Source: Soonwooa sp023440705 | GTDB lineage: Bacteria > Bacteroidota > Bacteroidia > Flavobacteriales > Weeksellaceae | Reading direction: 5' to 3' | Length of the DNA: 28,641 nt | Assembly (NCBI GenBank): GCA_023440705.1 | Contig: JAEXRP010000047.1 | Location: forward strand, 1 to 28,641 | Shown here: in pieces, positions 1-8,880 of the stretch | Layout: every line of letters starts with the position of its first letter | How positions within the stretch are numbered: position 1 is the stretch's first letter | The notes under the pieces: generated by a model | Databases searched by the model: none | What the model saw: only the letters and a program-made list of their open reading frames with translations | Told to the model about the DNA's origin: nothing | Made by a program: the position numbers and the translations under genes

Positions 1-312
1 CGCAAATTCTACAGGCTGCATTGTAAATCCTCCGAACTTGTACCAGTTCCGTTGTCCTAAAATTTCGGTCCCAAATGGGAAAAGCCCCACTAAAAGTAAA
101 ACACCTCCAACATATATAATGCCCGACATGTTTTCAAAAAATTTAGTTCTGGTAAAGAAAATTATCAAACCTATAAAAAGCGAAATACAAAAAAATGTTA
201 GTTGCTTTGTTCCTAAAGATGGATTAACACTGTTAATATTAAGAATTGCAAAAACACAAATCACAAAATAAAGTCCAAGTCCTAGCTTGTCTATGCCTTC
301 TGCCCACTTCAT
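1..312 (-). CDS. rodA: RodA, SEDS-family peptidoglycan glycosyltransferase (partial, N-terminal 104 residues)
   Basis: RodA is the polytopic membrane glycosyltransferase that polymerises lipid II for lateral wall growth together with PBP2 and the Mre proteins. Only the first 104 codons are in the window; the rest lies beyond position 1. The ATG at 312-310 overlaps the TGA of the upstream PBP2 gene (ATGA), which fixes the start and implies translational coupling. The translation begins MKWAEGIDKLGLGLYF, has hydrophobic segments at about residues 10-27 and 38-52, and contains LGQRNWYKFGGF followed by QPVEFA. That Gly-x-x-x-Trp plus Gln-Pro-x-Glu-Phe arrangement is typical of the SEDS family near the catalytic region. 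Gene order supports the call. The truncation is a window effect; nothing suggests a pseudogene. Confidence 0.9.
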   Translation of the reverse strand, partial: MKWAEGIDKLGLGLYFVICVFAILNINSVNPSLGTKQLTFFCISLFIGLIIFFTRTKFFENMSGIIYVGGVLLLVGLFPFGTEILGQRNWYKFGGFTMQPVEFA

Positions 313-2288
313 CGTCTTACAGGTTTTGTTGGGTTAGTAGTCTTTTTATTTTTGTCCGTGTTTTCTGCTTTCACACTAATTGCCTTTAGGCTATCTTGAA
401 TTTTTTTTAATTTAATTGAATCTGGTTTTGGTGGAACATATTTGCCGATCCTTTTCAGATATTCAGTCCATTGACGGCGATATTCTGGTTGAAAGCTGGA
501 TGTAATCATCTTTTTGTAAAGATGTTCACGTTTAATCTCGCCCAATAAATAACGCTCGGCGATTACAGTACAAGCTGGACCAGCCCAAGTTGCACCAAAA
601 CCTGCGTGTTCCATAACGGCAGCTACAACTATTTTTGGTTTATCAGCTGGCGCAATTAATACAAAAATGGAGTTATCTTTCCCTTGCGGAACCTGTGCTG
701 TACCAGTTTTTGCAAGCTGTGTAAAATCATTAGATTTAAGACTACGACCTGTACCACGAAGCATTACAGCTTCCATACCTTGTAGAACGGGTTCAAAAAA
801 TTTAGGATCTACCTTAGTATATTTTTTTTGTTTAAATAAAGGATTTGGATTTGGTTTTCCATCAATATTTTTAACAATATGTGGCGTTATAAACCAACCA
901 CGATTAGCAATAGCCGCCGTAAAATTTGCAAGTTGCATCGGCGTCGTCAAAATATCACCTTGCCCCATCCCGTTGAACACGGCATTAATTGGTTTCCACT
1001 TGGGACCGTTTCGTTTGATGTAAGTATTTTCACTTGGCATATAGCCTTTACTACCCGTTGCAAGGTCATTGTTCATATAAACGCCAAGTCCAAAACTTGC
1101 CATAATATCTTTCCACTCGTGCATACCTTTTGATGGGTTGCCCGGATATTTATTTAAAATTGCTAAATAGGCGTAAGAAAAATAACAGTTACTAGAAACT
1201 TGGATAGAAGGAATCAATGGATCAGCACCACCATGACCTTTGATACGCACGCCCATATAACTAAATCCACCACCACAAGGGAAAATTGTTTTCTCAGTCA
1301 TAACGCCCATTTGCATTGCAGAAAGCGCTGTTACCAATTTGAAAGTAGAACCCGGAGGATATGCCGCTTGAACAGATCGATCAAACATCGGTTGATTGAT
1401 ACTATCATTCACCAAACGATAAATATTTTTCATTTTATCGGGACCTGTAAACAAATTAGGATCGATATCTGGACCCGTCGCCATGGTTAGAATTTCGCCA
1501 TTGTTGGGATCTAATGCTACAACTGCACCACGTTTATTAACCAACATTTCTTCTGCGATACGTTGCAAGTCATAATCTATGGTTAGTGTCAAATCTTTAC
1601 CCGTAACAACATCTTTATCCAGCTCTCCATTTTTGTAAGAACCAATACTTCTTTGACGAATATCTTTCTGAATATACTTAATACCTTTTTCGCCGCGTAA
1701 ATCTTTTTCGTAAGACTTTTCGACACCACTTTTTCCGATGACGTCACCTGGAAGATAATACAAAGAATCTTTTTTGATGTCCGCCGTATTAACTTCATTG
1801 GTATAGCCCAAAAGGTTACCAGATGTATTGACTTCGTACTGTCTTTGCGGACGCGAAACTATATTAAACGCAGGAAACTTAAACAATATCTCCTGAACGC
1901 GTGCCATATCTTCACGACTCAAATTTTTCATAAAAGTCATTGGCGTTAGTTTGGAGTAATATTGTGTTTTTTCAATGGTCTTAATGGTCTGGATAAACTC
2001 AGGTTTTGTAATCTTCATCAAATTACAAAAGCTAATCGTATCAAAATCTGGACGCATCAAAGCCGCCGTGTAAGAAACTTCGAAAGAAGGTTGGTTACCA
2101 ACTAATATTTTTCCGTTGCGGTCAAAGATGACGCCACGCTGTGGAATTTCGTATTCAATTTTAATGGAAGTATTCGCTGCATTTAATGCATATCTGTCAG
2201 TAAATAATTGTAAATAAGCCAACCTAGCAATAAAAATAATTGCTACAACAATCAAAATACCAGTAAGTTTAAGATATTGAGGCTTCAA
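309..2288 (-). CDS. mrdA: Penicillin-binding protein 2 (class B, elongasome transpeptidase)
   Basis: This is the class B DD-transpeptidase that cross-links peptidoglycan during elongation and works with RodA, encoded next to it. The 659 residues start with a short cytoplasmic tail and one membrane anchor (about 7-25). A PBP-dimer/pedestal region covers about 45-230 and the transpeptidase domain about 255-580. All three penicilloyl-serine transferase motifs are intact: STFK with nucleophile Ser314 and Lys317, SSN at 365-367, and KTGT at 527-530. After about residue 585 the C-terminal tail is Lys/Pro-rich and probably disordered. The start overlaps the mreD stop by 4 nt and the stop overlaps the rodA start. 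Length and motifs agree with MrdA/PBP2 rather than the division-specific FtsI, and the mre context settles it. Confidence 0.95.
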   Translation of the reverse strand: MKPQYLKLTGILIVVAIIFIARLAYLQLFTDRYALNAANTSIKIEYEIPQRGVIFDRNGKILVGNQPSFEVSYTAALMRPDFDTISFCNLMKITKPEFIQTIKTIEKTQYYSKLTPMTFMKNLSREDMARVQEILFKFPAFNIVSRPQRQYEVNTSGNLLGYTNEVNTADIKKDSLYYLPGDVIGKSGVEKSYEKDLRGEKGIKYIQKDIRQRSIGSYKNGELDKDVVTGKDLTLTIDYDLQRIAEEMLVNKRGAVVALDPNNGEILTMATGPDIDPNLFTGPDKMKNIYRLVNDSINQPMFDRSVQAAYPPGSTFKLVTALSAMQMGVMTEKTIFPCGGGFSYMGVRIKGHGGADPLIPSIQVSSNCYFSYAYLAILNKYPGNPSKGMHEWKDIMASFGLGVYMNNDLATGSKGYMPSENTYIKRNGPKWKPINAVFNGMGQGDILTTPMQLANFTAAIANRGWFITPHIVKNIDGKPNPNPLFKQKKYTKVDPKFFEPVLQGMEAVMLRGTGRSLKSNDFTQLAKTGTAQVPQGKDNSIFVLIAPADKPKIVVAAVMEHAGFGATWAGPACTVIAERYLLGEIKREHLYKKMITSSFQPEYRRQWTEYLKRIGKYVPPKPDSIKLKKIQDSLKAISVKAENTDKNKKTTNPTKPVRR

Positions 2289-2791
2289 ATTTTCTGTTTA
2301 ATTTTAAATGCTAATGCGTAAGCTATGATAAATACAAATGAGATAAGACTGGTAAAAACGACGTTTAATAATATTTCGAAAAAACGTTCTGGCTTAAAGA
2401 ATTCAACATATTGAACAATCAATTGGTGAATAAAAATACTCGTTAAAATAAAAACTACGAATTGTAACCATTGCAGCGATTGAAACGAGAAAAAATCGGT
2501 CGATGTATCTGTCGATGTTCGGAAAATTAACATTCTAAAATAAGCAATCGTCGTTGTTGCCAGAGCGTTAATTCCCCATGTCCCAAGAAAAGCATCCACT
2601 GATAAACCAAGAATAAAACTTAATGCTAAAAAGTGAAAATTATTTCTGAAAAATGGATAAAACATCACAAATACTGGATAAAGTACCGGAATATATTTTC
2701 CGAACAAGGTAATACGATTCAGTAGAAAAACCTGAACCGCAACCAAAATTGCAATTAAAGCGATATCTGAAAATACGTTTCTACTTACCAT
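2285..2791 (-). CDS. mreD: MreD, rod-shape-determining inner-membrane protein
   Basis: MreD is a small polytopic membrane protein that bridges MreC and the RodA-PBP2 synthase. The 168-residue product is almost entirely hydrophobic, with about five predicted membrane segments (roughly 10-25, 33-62, 75-90, 108-126 and 138-162) separated by short basic loops. MreD diverges quickly, so the call relies on length, topology and position between mreC and mrdA more than on a sharp motif. It overlaps mreC by 11 nt upstream and mrdA by 4 nt downstream, consistent with one tightly coupled transcript. Confidence 0.88.
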   Translation of the reverse strand: MVSRNVFSDIALIAILVAVQVFLLNRITLFGKYIPVLYPVFVMFYPFFRNNFHFLALSFILGLSVDAFLGTWGINALATTTIAYFRMLIFRTSTDTSTDFFSFQSLQWLQFVVFILTSIFIHQLIVQYVEFFKPERFFEILLNVVFTSLISFVFIIAYALAFKIKQKI

Positions 2792-3635
2792 CTTTATCTA
2801 TCTGTACTTGTAAGGTATCTTGAATTTTTTGAACTTCAATTTTCTTAAGATTCTTAACGACATAAACTTTGCTGAGAGGTCCCATTTTTTCATTTAACTC
2901 CACGGAAACATCCCAGAAACCAGTTTTGGTATCAACCTCATAACCAGCAACTTTCCCAACCATAACACCTTTCGGGAAAATAGCAGAACGTCCGTCAGTC
3001 ACAACCGTGTCACCAACTTTCAGAGAAACATATTTTGGAATATCCGACAAGTGCATCATTCGTGAGTCGTCACCACGCCAACTAAGCGTTCCGAAATATC
3101 CAGAATTTTTTAGCGCCGCACTGATTTTTATTTTATTAACACTCAATACAGATTGCACCAAGGCATAATGATCTGTTGTATTAATCACAATTCCTGCGAT
3201 ACCATTTGGTGCGATAACACCCATTTTGGCAGCAACGCCTTGCAGTTTTCCACGGTTAATTGTAAAGTAATTGTTTTGACGATTGATACTGTTGTACACG
3301 ACTTCACCATCAACAAAAGTATAAATTTGACCACCGCCAATAGTATCGTGAACACGACGAAATTGCGGATTAGCTCCTCCTTCCTTACCATAAAGCTCTT
3401 TAAGCAAAGCTTTATTCTGCATCACAAGATCATCATTAATCTGTTTCAGCTTAAGATAAGAAGCACCTTCGTCGATATAACCCGAAACCCAAGCATTAAA
3501 AGCGGCTGTTTTTGCAGCTAAAAATGATTGTTGCATCGTGTTTTTCGAAAAAATCAATACCACTGCAATAATTTGCAAGAATATAAAGAAGACGAACAAA
3601 GCGTTCTTCGAAAATAATCTCAGCAAATATCCCAT
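2781..3635 (-). CDS. mreC: MreC, rod-shape-determining periplasmic scaffold
   Basis: MreC is a bitopic protein whose periplasmic beta domains activate PBP2. The 284 residues show a short N-terminal cytoplasmic stretch, one membrane segment (about 11-30), a charged helical region likely to be the dimerising coiled coil (about 55-85), then the two beta-rich domains. The segment around NRGKLQGVAAKMGVI is the typical MreC core with the 'G(V/L)xxxMGV' pattern, and the later DGRSAIFPKGVMVGKV segment is also family-typical. It starts 30 nt downstream of mreB and overlaps mreD by 11 nt. The product is full length. Confidence 0.93.
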   Translation of the reverse strand: MGYLLRLFSKNALFVFFIFLQIIAVVLIFSKNTMQQSFLAAKTAAFNAWVSGYIDEGASYLKLKQINDDLVMQNKALLKELYGKEGGANPQFRRVHDTIGGGQIYTFVDGEVVYNSINRQNNYFTINRGKLQGVAAKMGVIAPNGIAGIVINTTDHYALVQSVLSVNKIKISAALKNSGYFGTLSWRGDDSRMMHLSDIPKYVSLKVGDTVVTDGRSAIFPKGVMVGKVAGYEVDTKTGFWDVSVELNEKMGPLSKVYVVKNLKKIEVQKIQDTLQVQIDKDGK

Positions 3636-3664
3636 CCGTTAAATCCCCTAAAAAAGTTACTAAA

Positions 3665-4690
3665 TTATTTAATCAAGAAATTGAATTTATCCATATTCTT
3701 CAAAGCGATACCTGTCCCACGAACAACCGCTCTCAACGGATCTTCCGCTACGAAAACTGGCAATCCTGTTTTTCTATGGATACGATCTGCTAAACCTCTC
3801 AACAAAGCACCACCACCAGCTAGATAAATACCAGTTTTGTAAATATCAGCAGCCAATTCTGGAGGTGTTAAAGAAAGTGTTTCCATCACGGCATCTTCGA
3901 TACGGATGATAGATTTATCTAGAGCTTTAGCAATTTCTTTGTAGTTAACCATAATTTCTTTTGGCTTACCTGTGATCAAGTCACGACCTTGCACCGGAAT
4001 ATCCTCAATATCAACATCCAACTCTTCAACAGCAGACCCGACCTCAATCTTCACACGTTCAGCCGTTCTTTCACCGATGTATAAATTATGGTGCGTTCTC
4101 AAATAATAAGCAATATCACTTGTGAAAACATCACCTGCAATTTTCACAGATTTGTCACAAACAATACCACCAAGCGCCACAACAGCAATTTCCGTTGTAC
4201 CACCACCTATGTCGATAACCATGTTACCTTCAGGCTTTTGCACATCAATACCAACACCAATCGCAGCTGCCATTGGTTCATAGATCAATCTAACTTCTTT
4301 TGCATTTACTTTTTGCGCAGAGTCACGAACCGCACGTTTTTCAACTTCCGTAATCCCAGAAGGAATACAAATTACGATTCTTAAAGCAGGTTGAAACAAT
4401 TTCCCTTTAATGCCTGGAATTTGTTTAATAAACTCTTTAATCATGTGCTCAGAAGCATGAAAATCAGCAATAACCCCATCCTTCAAAGGACGAATAGTTT
4501 TGATATCCTCATGTGTTTTCCCTTGCATATGCTTCGCTTGTTCTCCAACAGCGATTGGCTTCCCACTTTGTCTTTCGATTGCCACTATTGATGGCTGATC
4601 TATGACTATTTTATTATTGTGAATTATTAATGTATTTGCCGTCCCTAAGTCAATCGCAATTTCTTGCGTAAACATATCTAATAAACCCAT
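3665..4690 (-). CDS. mreB: MreB, actin-like cell-shape protein
   Basis: MreB is the bacterial actin homologue whose membrane-bound filaments steer the elongation machinery. The 341 residues carry the actin-fold nucleotide site: phosphate-1 loop DLGTANT at 14-20, the catalytic-Glu region IYEPMAAAIG at 136-145 (Glu138), phosphate-2 loop DIGGGTTEI at 160-168, and the adenosine motif AGGGALLRGL at 291-300. The N-terminal MGLLDMF is the usual short amphipathic membrane tether. It is first in the mreBCD-mrdA-rodA cluster; a promoter-like TATCTTTG lies on this strand about 25 nt upstream. Length and motifs fit the family exactly. This is a rod-shape gene set, so a rod-shaped cell is expected. Confidence 0.97.
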   Translation of the reverse strand: MGLLDMFTQEIAIDLGTANTLIIHNNKIVIDQPSIVAIERQSGKPIAVGEQAKHMQGKTHEDIKTIRPLKDGVIADFHASEHMIKEFIKQIPGIKGKLFQPALRIVICIPSGITEVEKRAVRDSAQKVNAKEVRLIYEPMAAAIGVGIDVQKPEGNMVIDIGGGTTEIAVVALGGIVCDKSVKIAGDVFTSDIAYYLRTHHNLYIGERTAERVKIEVGSAVEELDVDIEDIPVQGRDLITGKPKEIMVNYKEIAKALDKSIIRIEDAVMETLSLTPPELAADIYKTGIYLAGGGALLRGLADRIHRKTGLPVFVAEDPLRAVVRGTGIALKNMDKFNFLIK

Positions 4691-4714
4691 TTTCTACCTG
4701 TCTATTTTAATTTA

Positions 4715-4722
4715 CAAAGATA
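4715..4722 (-). promoter_or_regulatory. Bacteroidota -7 element for the mreB operon
   Basis: TATCTTTG on the minus strand is an exact match to the Bacteroidota consensus TAnnTTTG and ends 24 nt before the mreB ATG. No clear TTG (-33) lies 17-23 nt upstream, so this is a one-element match. It fits a short leader for mreB. Confidence 0.55.
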
Positions 4723-4792
4723 TAAATTTAACGTGAGTTTAGTGATTTTATCTATACTCAAAAAGGTTAAAGTTTTATTAAAATCAAAAAAC

Positions 4793-4801
4793 TTATCCAC
4801 A
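4793..4801 (+). other. Single consensus DnaA box (TTATCCACA)
   Basis: TTATCCACA is an exact DnaA-box consensus, situated in the middle of the 256-bp gap between the divergent mreB and hemA promoters. No second good box was seen close by, so it does not look like an origin. A chance match in a window of this size and composition is quite possible. Confidence 0.35.
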
Positions 4802-4927
4802 AACACTGACGAAAAATCAATTGACTTTCGGTAACTTCTGAAAATAAGCACTTTAGACGTTCTTAAAACTGAGCATTATCATAGACCAAGTCACTCGCTA
4901 TCACTACCAATATTCATTTTAAAAGCT

Positions 4928-4935
4928 TAACTTTG
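4928..4935 (+). promoter_or_regulatory. Bacteroidota -7 element for the hem operon
   Basis: TAACTTTG matches TAnnTTTG exactly and ends 11 nt before the hemA ATG, so the mRNA would have a leader of only a few nucleotides. No convincing -33 TTG is visible at normal spacing. This is the only strong candidate promoter for hemA-hemC-hemD-hemE. Confidence 0.6.
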
Positions 4936-4946
4936 CACCAGCTAAA

Positions 4947-6236
4947 ATGAATCAGAATAAGGACATTTCAAAGACGTCAAATTTTGCTGTATTAAGCGTT
5001 AGCTACGAAAAAGCAGACGCCGAAACACGTGGTAAATTTGCGTTTTTTGATGAGCATATCAAATCTTTTGTCAACCAAATTCACGACCAGAATTTTGGCG
5101 ACGCATTCGTTGTATCTACTTGTAATCGTACCGAAATCTACACTACAACTGCTAATTATTTACTAATTGCAGAACAATATTGTAAAACTATTGGTGTTAA
5201 TCTATCCGAGTTTTTACAATACGTCAACATCATCCAAAGAGAAGAAGCTGTTTTGCATCTTTTCCGTGTCGCAGCAGGACTTGAAAGTCAAATTATTGGT
5301 GATTTCGAAATCGTGTCACAGATTAAAAACGCTTACAACCGATTCAAAAAATATAAAGGAACTTCTAATCCTTATCTGGAACGTGCGATTAATTCGGCGA
5401 TTCAGATTTCTAAAAGAATTAAAACCGAAACTGGCATTAGTAATGGTGCTGCATCCGTATCTTACGCTGCTGTACATTACATTTTGAACCATGTTAATAA
5501 TGTTTCGGATAAAAATATTTTACTACTTGGCGTGGGCGAAATTGGACAAAACACCATCGAAAACATGGTTAAGCATGTCTATCAACCCAAAATAAAAATT
5601 GCCAACCGTTCTTTCGAAAAAGCTGAAAAAATTGCAGAAAAACACAACATTCAGCAAATAGCTTTCGAAAACTTCCCTGAAGAATTAAAGAAAACCGATA
5701 TTCTAATTGTTGCAACAGGCGCACAAAAATTCATTGTAAACCCAGACAATTTTCCTGCTAACAAAGAAATGTTGGTTATCGACCTGTCCATACCAAATAA
5801 CGTTGCAAAAGAAATCGGCACTTTAGAAAAAGTCGACCTTATCGATGTTGACCAATTGTCTCAACAAATTTCTGAAACAATGGAACAACGTAAAAAGGAA
5901 ATTCCTAAAGCTGAAGCCATCATCAAAGAAATGAGCAAAGACTTCACAGAATGGGAACGCAAACGAAAATTTGCTCCGAGCATCAATAATTTCAAAAACT
6001 CTTTGAAACAAATAGAATCTCATGAGCTTCACAATATCCACAAACGTCATCAATATGCAAAAGTTGAAGATATGGAGCTTTCGGATAAATTAATACAGAA
6101 AATTACCAACCGATTCGCCAAATATATTCTGGAAAATCCTTGGAAAGCCGATGAAGTTTCAAAACTAATGGAGGAAATTTTAGTCCTTCACAATCCCAAA
6201 AAGCAGAACAATGAAGACGATAAAAATAGGAACTAG
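4947..6236 (+). CDS. hemA: Glutamyl-tRNA reductase (HemA)
   Basis: HemA reduces glutamyl-tRNA(Glu) with NADPH to glutamate-1-semialdehyde, the first committed step of C5-pathway tetrapyrrole synthesis in the cytoplasm. The 429 residues contain the catalytic motif STCNRTEIY with nucleophile Cys59, the conserved GLESQIIGD segment at 111-119, a Rossmann NADPH site with GVGEIG at 195-200, and a helical C-terminal dimerisation domain from about 320. Length agrees with the family. Its end overlaps hemC by 26 nt in another frame, so the two are translated in close coupling. It is first in a four-gene hem cluster and has a TAnnTTTG element just upstream. Confidence 0.97.
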   Translation: MNQNKDISKTSNFAVLSVSYEKADAETRGKFAFFDEHIKSFVNQIHDQNFGDAFVVSTCNRTEIYTTTANYLLIAEQYCKTIGVNLSEFLQYVNIIQREEAVLHLFRVAAGLESQIIGDFEIVSQIKNAYNRFKKYKGTSNPYLERAINSAIQISKRIKTETGISNGAASVSYAAVHYILNHVNNVSDKNILLLGVGEIGQNTIENMVKHVYQPKIKIANRSFEKAEKIAEKHNIQQIAFENFPEELKKTDILIVATGAQKFIVNPDNFPANKEMLVIDLSIPNNVAKEIGTLEKVDLIDVDQLSQQISETMEQRKKEIPKAEAIIKEMSKDFTEWERKRKFAPSINNFKNSLKQIESHELHNIHKRHQYAKVEDMELSDKLIQKITNRFAKYILENPWKADEVSKLMEEILVLHNPKKQNNEDDKNRN

Positions 6237-7125
6237 AAACAGTCCACTTGCTTTATGGCAAGCCAACGAAGTTGCTGCTAAGTTACAAGCTGTTGGTCAC
6301 ACGACAGAAATCGTCCCAATTATTTCGTCTGGTGACAAAAACCTGACGCAACCGCTTTATGCAATGGGCATTACGGGCGTTTTCACGAAAGATTTAGACA
6401 TCGCTTTACTTAATAAAGACATCGACATCGCTGTGCATTCGCTTAAAGATGTGCCAACACAATTGCCGATTGGGACACAGATTAGCGCGGTTTTGGAAAG
6501 AGATTTTCCGCAAGATGTTTTGGTAAGAAAAGCAGATGCAAAACATAAAGACCTTAAAGATCTTAAAATTGCAACGAGCAGTTTGAGAAGACGCGCTTTT
6601 TGGTCACAAACTTTCCATAACACTGAATTTGCAGACATTAGAGGAAATGTACAAACACGTCTTAAAAAACTAGAAGATGGTGTTGCCGATGCGACACTTT
6701 TCTCTTTGGCTGGTCTTAAAAGAATGAATCTTGATATTGACTTCGAAGAAGTTGATTTTCTTCTACAAGCGCCATCACAGGGCGTTGTATGTATTGCGAA
6801 TCGTACAGAAGATGCTGATTTAATTGAGGTTTTAAAACAAATCAATCACGATGCTACTCAAAAATGCATCCAGATCGAACGTGAGTTTTTAAGAACTTTG
6901 GAAGGTGGTTGTACCGCGCCAATCGGAGCGCACGCTGAGTTTATAGGTGATAAAATAAGATTCCAAGGGAGACTTTGTTCTCTGGACGGAAAAGATTGCA
7001 TTAATGTTGACGAAACTATCGACTGGAATCCTGAGCAGAACTTCGGAGCAGAAATAGCACAACAAGTTTTAGAAAGAGGCGGAAAAGATATGATGCTTCT
7101 TATAAAATCTCAAATTAAACTTTAA
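6211..7125 (+). CDS. hemC: Hydroxymethylbilane synthase (porphobilinogen deaminase, HemC)
   Basis: HemC condenses four porphobilinogens into linear hydroxymethylbilane on a covalent dipyrromethane cofactor. The 304 residues begin with the family-typical IGTRNSPLALWQA (6-18). Also visible are HSLKDVP at 76-82, the catalytic Asp in that motif (Asp80), the substrate-binding arginine run SSLRRR at 123-128, RGNVQTRL at 144-151, and the cofactor-attachment cysteine in EGGCTAPIGA (Cys234). The ATG lies inside the hemA 3' end; this start is preferred because it gives the exact family N-terminus. hemD follows after 18 nt. Confidence 0.97.
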   Translation: MKTIKIGTRNSPLALWQANEVAAKLQAVGHTTEIVPIISSGDKNLTQPLYAMGITGVFTKDLDIALLNKDIDIAVHSLKDVPTQLPIGTQISAVLERDFPQDVLVRKADAKHKDLKDLKIATSSLRRRAFWSQTFHNTEFADIRGNVQTRLKKLEDGVADATLFSLAGLKRMNLDIDFEEVDFLLQAPSQGVVCIANRTEDADLIEVLKQINHDATQKCIQIEREFLRTLEGGCTAPIGAHAEFIGDKIRFQGRLCSLDGKDCINVDETIDWNPEQNFGAEIAQQVLERGGKDMMLLIKSQIKL

Positions 7126-7143
7126 TTTTAAAAGTCAAAAACA

Positions 7144-7812
7144 ATGCGCCTATTGTTAACCAAACATATCAATGACGCAGACATTTCCAAATTAGGAGAT
7201 GATATTTTTGTGGACTTTGTAGAAGTTATCAGCATCGAAAACCTTAATTTCGAAACAGAAAACATCAACGATAAAGCTTTGATTTTCACAAGCATTAACG
7301 CTGTTAAAAGTTTTTTTAATAACGAAACTTCTAAGCAACTAACACCCGAAAATCCGATCTATTGTGTTGGCGAGCAATCTCAAAATTTTTTAGAAGAAAA
7401 AGGCTTTAAGGTTATTAAAACACAAAAGAACGCCGAAGAACTTTCTACTTATTTTATTAAAGAAAATAAAAACGAAACTTATCTTCATTTTTGTGCTGAC
7501 ATTGCTTTAGAAAAGCTTTCGGAAACTTTTAAAAATTTAGGAAAAGATTATAAAAAAATTTTTTCATACAAGACCAAACTAACGGAACCAATATATAATA
7601 AAGATTTTGATGCCGTTGCATTTTTTAGTCCAAGTGGCGTCAGAAGTTTTGCTGCAAATAACACTTTGGAAGGAAAAACGATATTTTCGATTGGTGACAC
7701 AACAACCAGCGAAATTAAAAATTGGACTTCCGAGAAGATTTTGACTAGCGATAAAAATACTATCGAAGATTTACTAAATCTGATTCGTCAATACGCATCA
7801 GACAAAAAATAA
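7144..7812 (+). CDS. hemD: Uroporphyrinogen-III synthase (HemD)
   Basis: HemD closes hydroxymethylbilane to uroporphyrinogen III with inversion of ring D. The 222-residue product is weakly conserved, as is usual for the family. Supporting features are the length, the N-terminal MRLLLTK strand, the FTSINAVKSF segment (about 54-63) matching the common 'FTSxxAV' pattern, and the FFSPSGVRSFAAN segment (about 160-172), which resembles the family's 'FxSPSGV' signature. Context is decisive: it sits between hemC and hemE, 18 nt and 5 nt from them. No other hemD candidate is in the window. Confidence 0.88.
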   Translation: MRLLLTKHINDADISKLGDDIFVDFVEVISIENLNFETENINDKALIFTSINAVKSFFNNETSKQLTPENPIYCVGEQSQNFLEEKGFKVIKTQKNAEELSTYFIKENKNETYLHFCADIALEKLSETFKNLGKDYKKIFSYKTKLTEPIYNKDFDAVAFFSPSGVRSFAANNTLEGKTIFSIGDTTTSEIKNWTSEKILTSDKNTIEDLLNLIRQYASDKK

Positions 7813-7817
7813 AGAAT

Positions 7818-8843
7818 ATGATTAAAAACGATTTATATCTAAGAGCTCTGAAAGGCGAAATTGTTGAAAGACCGCCAGTGTGGATGATGCGTCAAGCGGG
7901 AAGATATCTTCCAGAATTTATCGAATTGCGTAACCAGTACGATTTTTTCACACGTTGTCAAACGCCAGAATTGGCTGCAGAAATCACCGTACAACCGATT
8001 AGAAGATTTCCGTTGGATGCAGCGATTTTATTTTCTGATATTTTGGTAGTTCCTCAAGCGATGGGTATCGATTTCAAAATGAAAGAATCTGTTGGTCCTT
8101 GGCTAGACAATCCTATCAGAACTAAAGAGCAAGTTGATGCAATCGAAGTTCCGGATGTTGATGATACTTTAGGTTACGTTTTTGATGCCATAGAATTGAC
8201 TTTGCAAAAACTTGATAATGAGATTCCGTTAATTGGATTTGCGGGAAGTCCGTGGACGATTCTTTGTTATTGTGTGGAAGGAAAAGGTTCTAAAGCTTTT
8301 GATATTGCAAAATCTTTTTGTTTTACAAATCCAGAAGCTGCACATTCTTTACTTCAAAAGATTACAGATACAACCATTGCTTATCTAAAACGTAAAGTTG
8401 AAAAAGGTGTTTCTGCAGTTCAGATTTTTGATTCTTGGGGCGGAATGCTTTCTCCAGCAGATTATCAAGAATTCTCTTGGCAATACATCAACCAAATCGT
8501 TGAAGAACTTAGCTTGGTTTCGCCAGTTGTAGTTTTCGGAAAAGGATGTTGGTTTGCACTAGAAGAAATGTCAAAATCTAAAGCGTCTGCTTTGGGCGTT
8601 GACTGGACGATAACGCCAGAAATCGCAAGACAATTGACAAAAAACAATATCACATTACAAGGTAACTTCGATCCTGCAAGATTGCACTCGTCGCCAGAAG
8701 TTATCAGAAAAATGGTCCATGAGATGATTAACCGTTTTGGGAAAGATAAATACATCGCCAACCTTGGTCATGGTATTCTACCAAATATTCCAGTCGAAAA
8801 TGCTGAAGCATTTATCCGTGCTGTTGTAGAATGGAAAGCATAA
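7818..8843 (+). CDS. hemE: Uroporphyrinogen decarboxylase (HemE)
   Basis: HemE removes four acetate carboxyls from uroporphyrinogen III to give coproporphyrinogen III. The 341 residues show the family signature PVWMMRQAGRYLPE (20-33) with the substrate-binding Arg25 and Arg29, the catalytic aspartate in LFSDIL (Asp74), the second signature GFAGSPWTILCYCVEG, and the C-terminal NLGHGI motif (His318). It starts 5 nt after hemD and ends the hem run; a strong hairpin follows its stop. Full length with nothing unusual. Confidence 0.97.
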   Translation: MIKNDLYLRALKGEIVERPPVWMMRQAGRYLPEFIELRNQYDFFTRCQTPELAAEITVQPIRRFPLDAAILFSDILVVPQAMGIDFKMKESVGPWLDNPIRTKEQVDAIEVPDVDDTLGYVFDAIELTLQKLDNEIPLIGFAGSPWTILCYCVEGKGSKAFDIAKSFCFTNPEAAHSLLQKITDTTIAYLKRKVEKGVSAVQIFDSWGGMLSPADYQEFSWQYINQIVEELSLVSPVVVFGKGCWFALEEMSKSKASALGVDWTITPEIARQLTKNNITLQGNFDPARLHSSPEVIRKMVHEMINRFGKDKYIANLGHGILPNIPVENAEAFIRAVVEWKA

Positions 8844-8850
8844 AAATAGA

Positions 8851-8877
8851 AAAACCCGAAGCAAAGCTTCGGGTTTT
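8851..8877. terminator. Bidirectional intrinsic terminator between hemE and the convergent small gene
   Basis: A perfect 12-bp inverted repeat, AAAACCCGAAGC / GCTTCGGGTTTT, with a 3-nt AAA loop begins 7 nt after the hemE stop and ends 3 nt before the stop of the convergent gene at 8881. It carries an A-tract on the left and a T-tract on the right, so it can act in both directions. Confidence 0.92.
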
Positions 8878-8880
8878 ATT

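Noticed and set aside
4793..4801. Chromosomal replication origin at the DnaA box
   Set aside because: Only one consensus box, no cluster, no AT-rich unwinding array with repeats, and no dnaA or other origin-linked gene nearby.
6357..6845. A 162-codon open frame on the minus strand inside hemC
   Set aside because: It is antisense to a fully conserved hemC, and its translation is Ser/Thr-rich with no motif.
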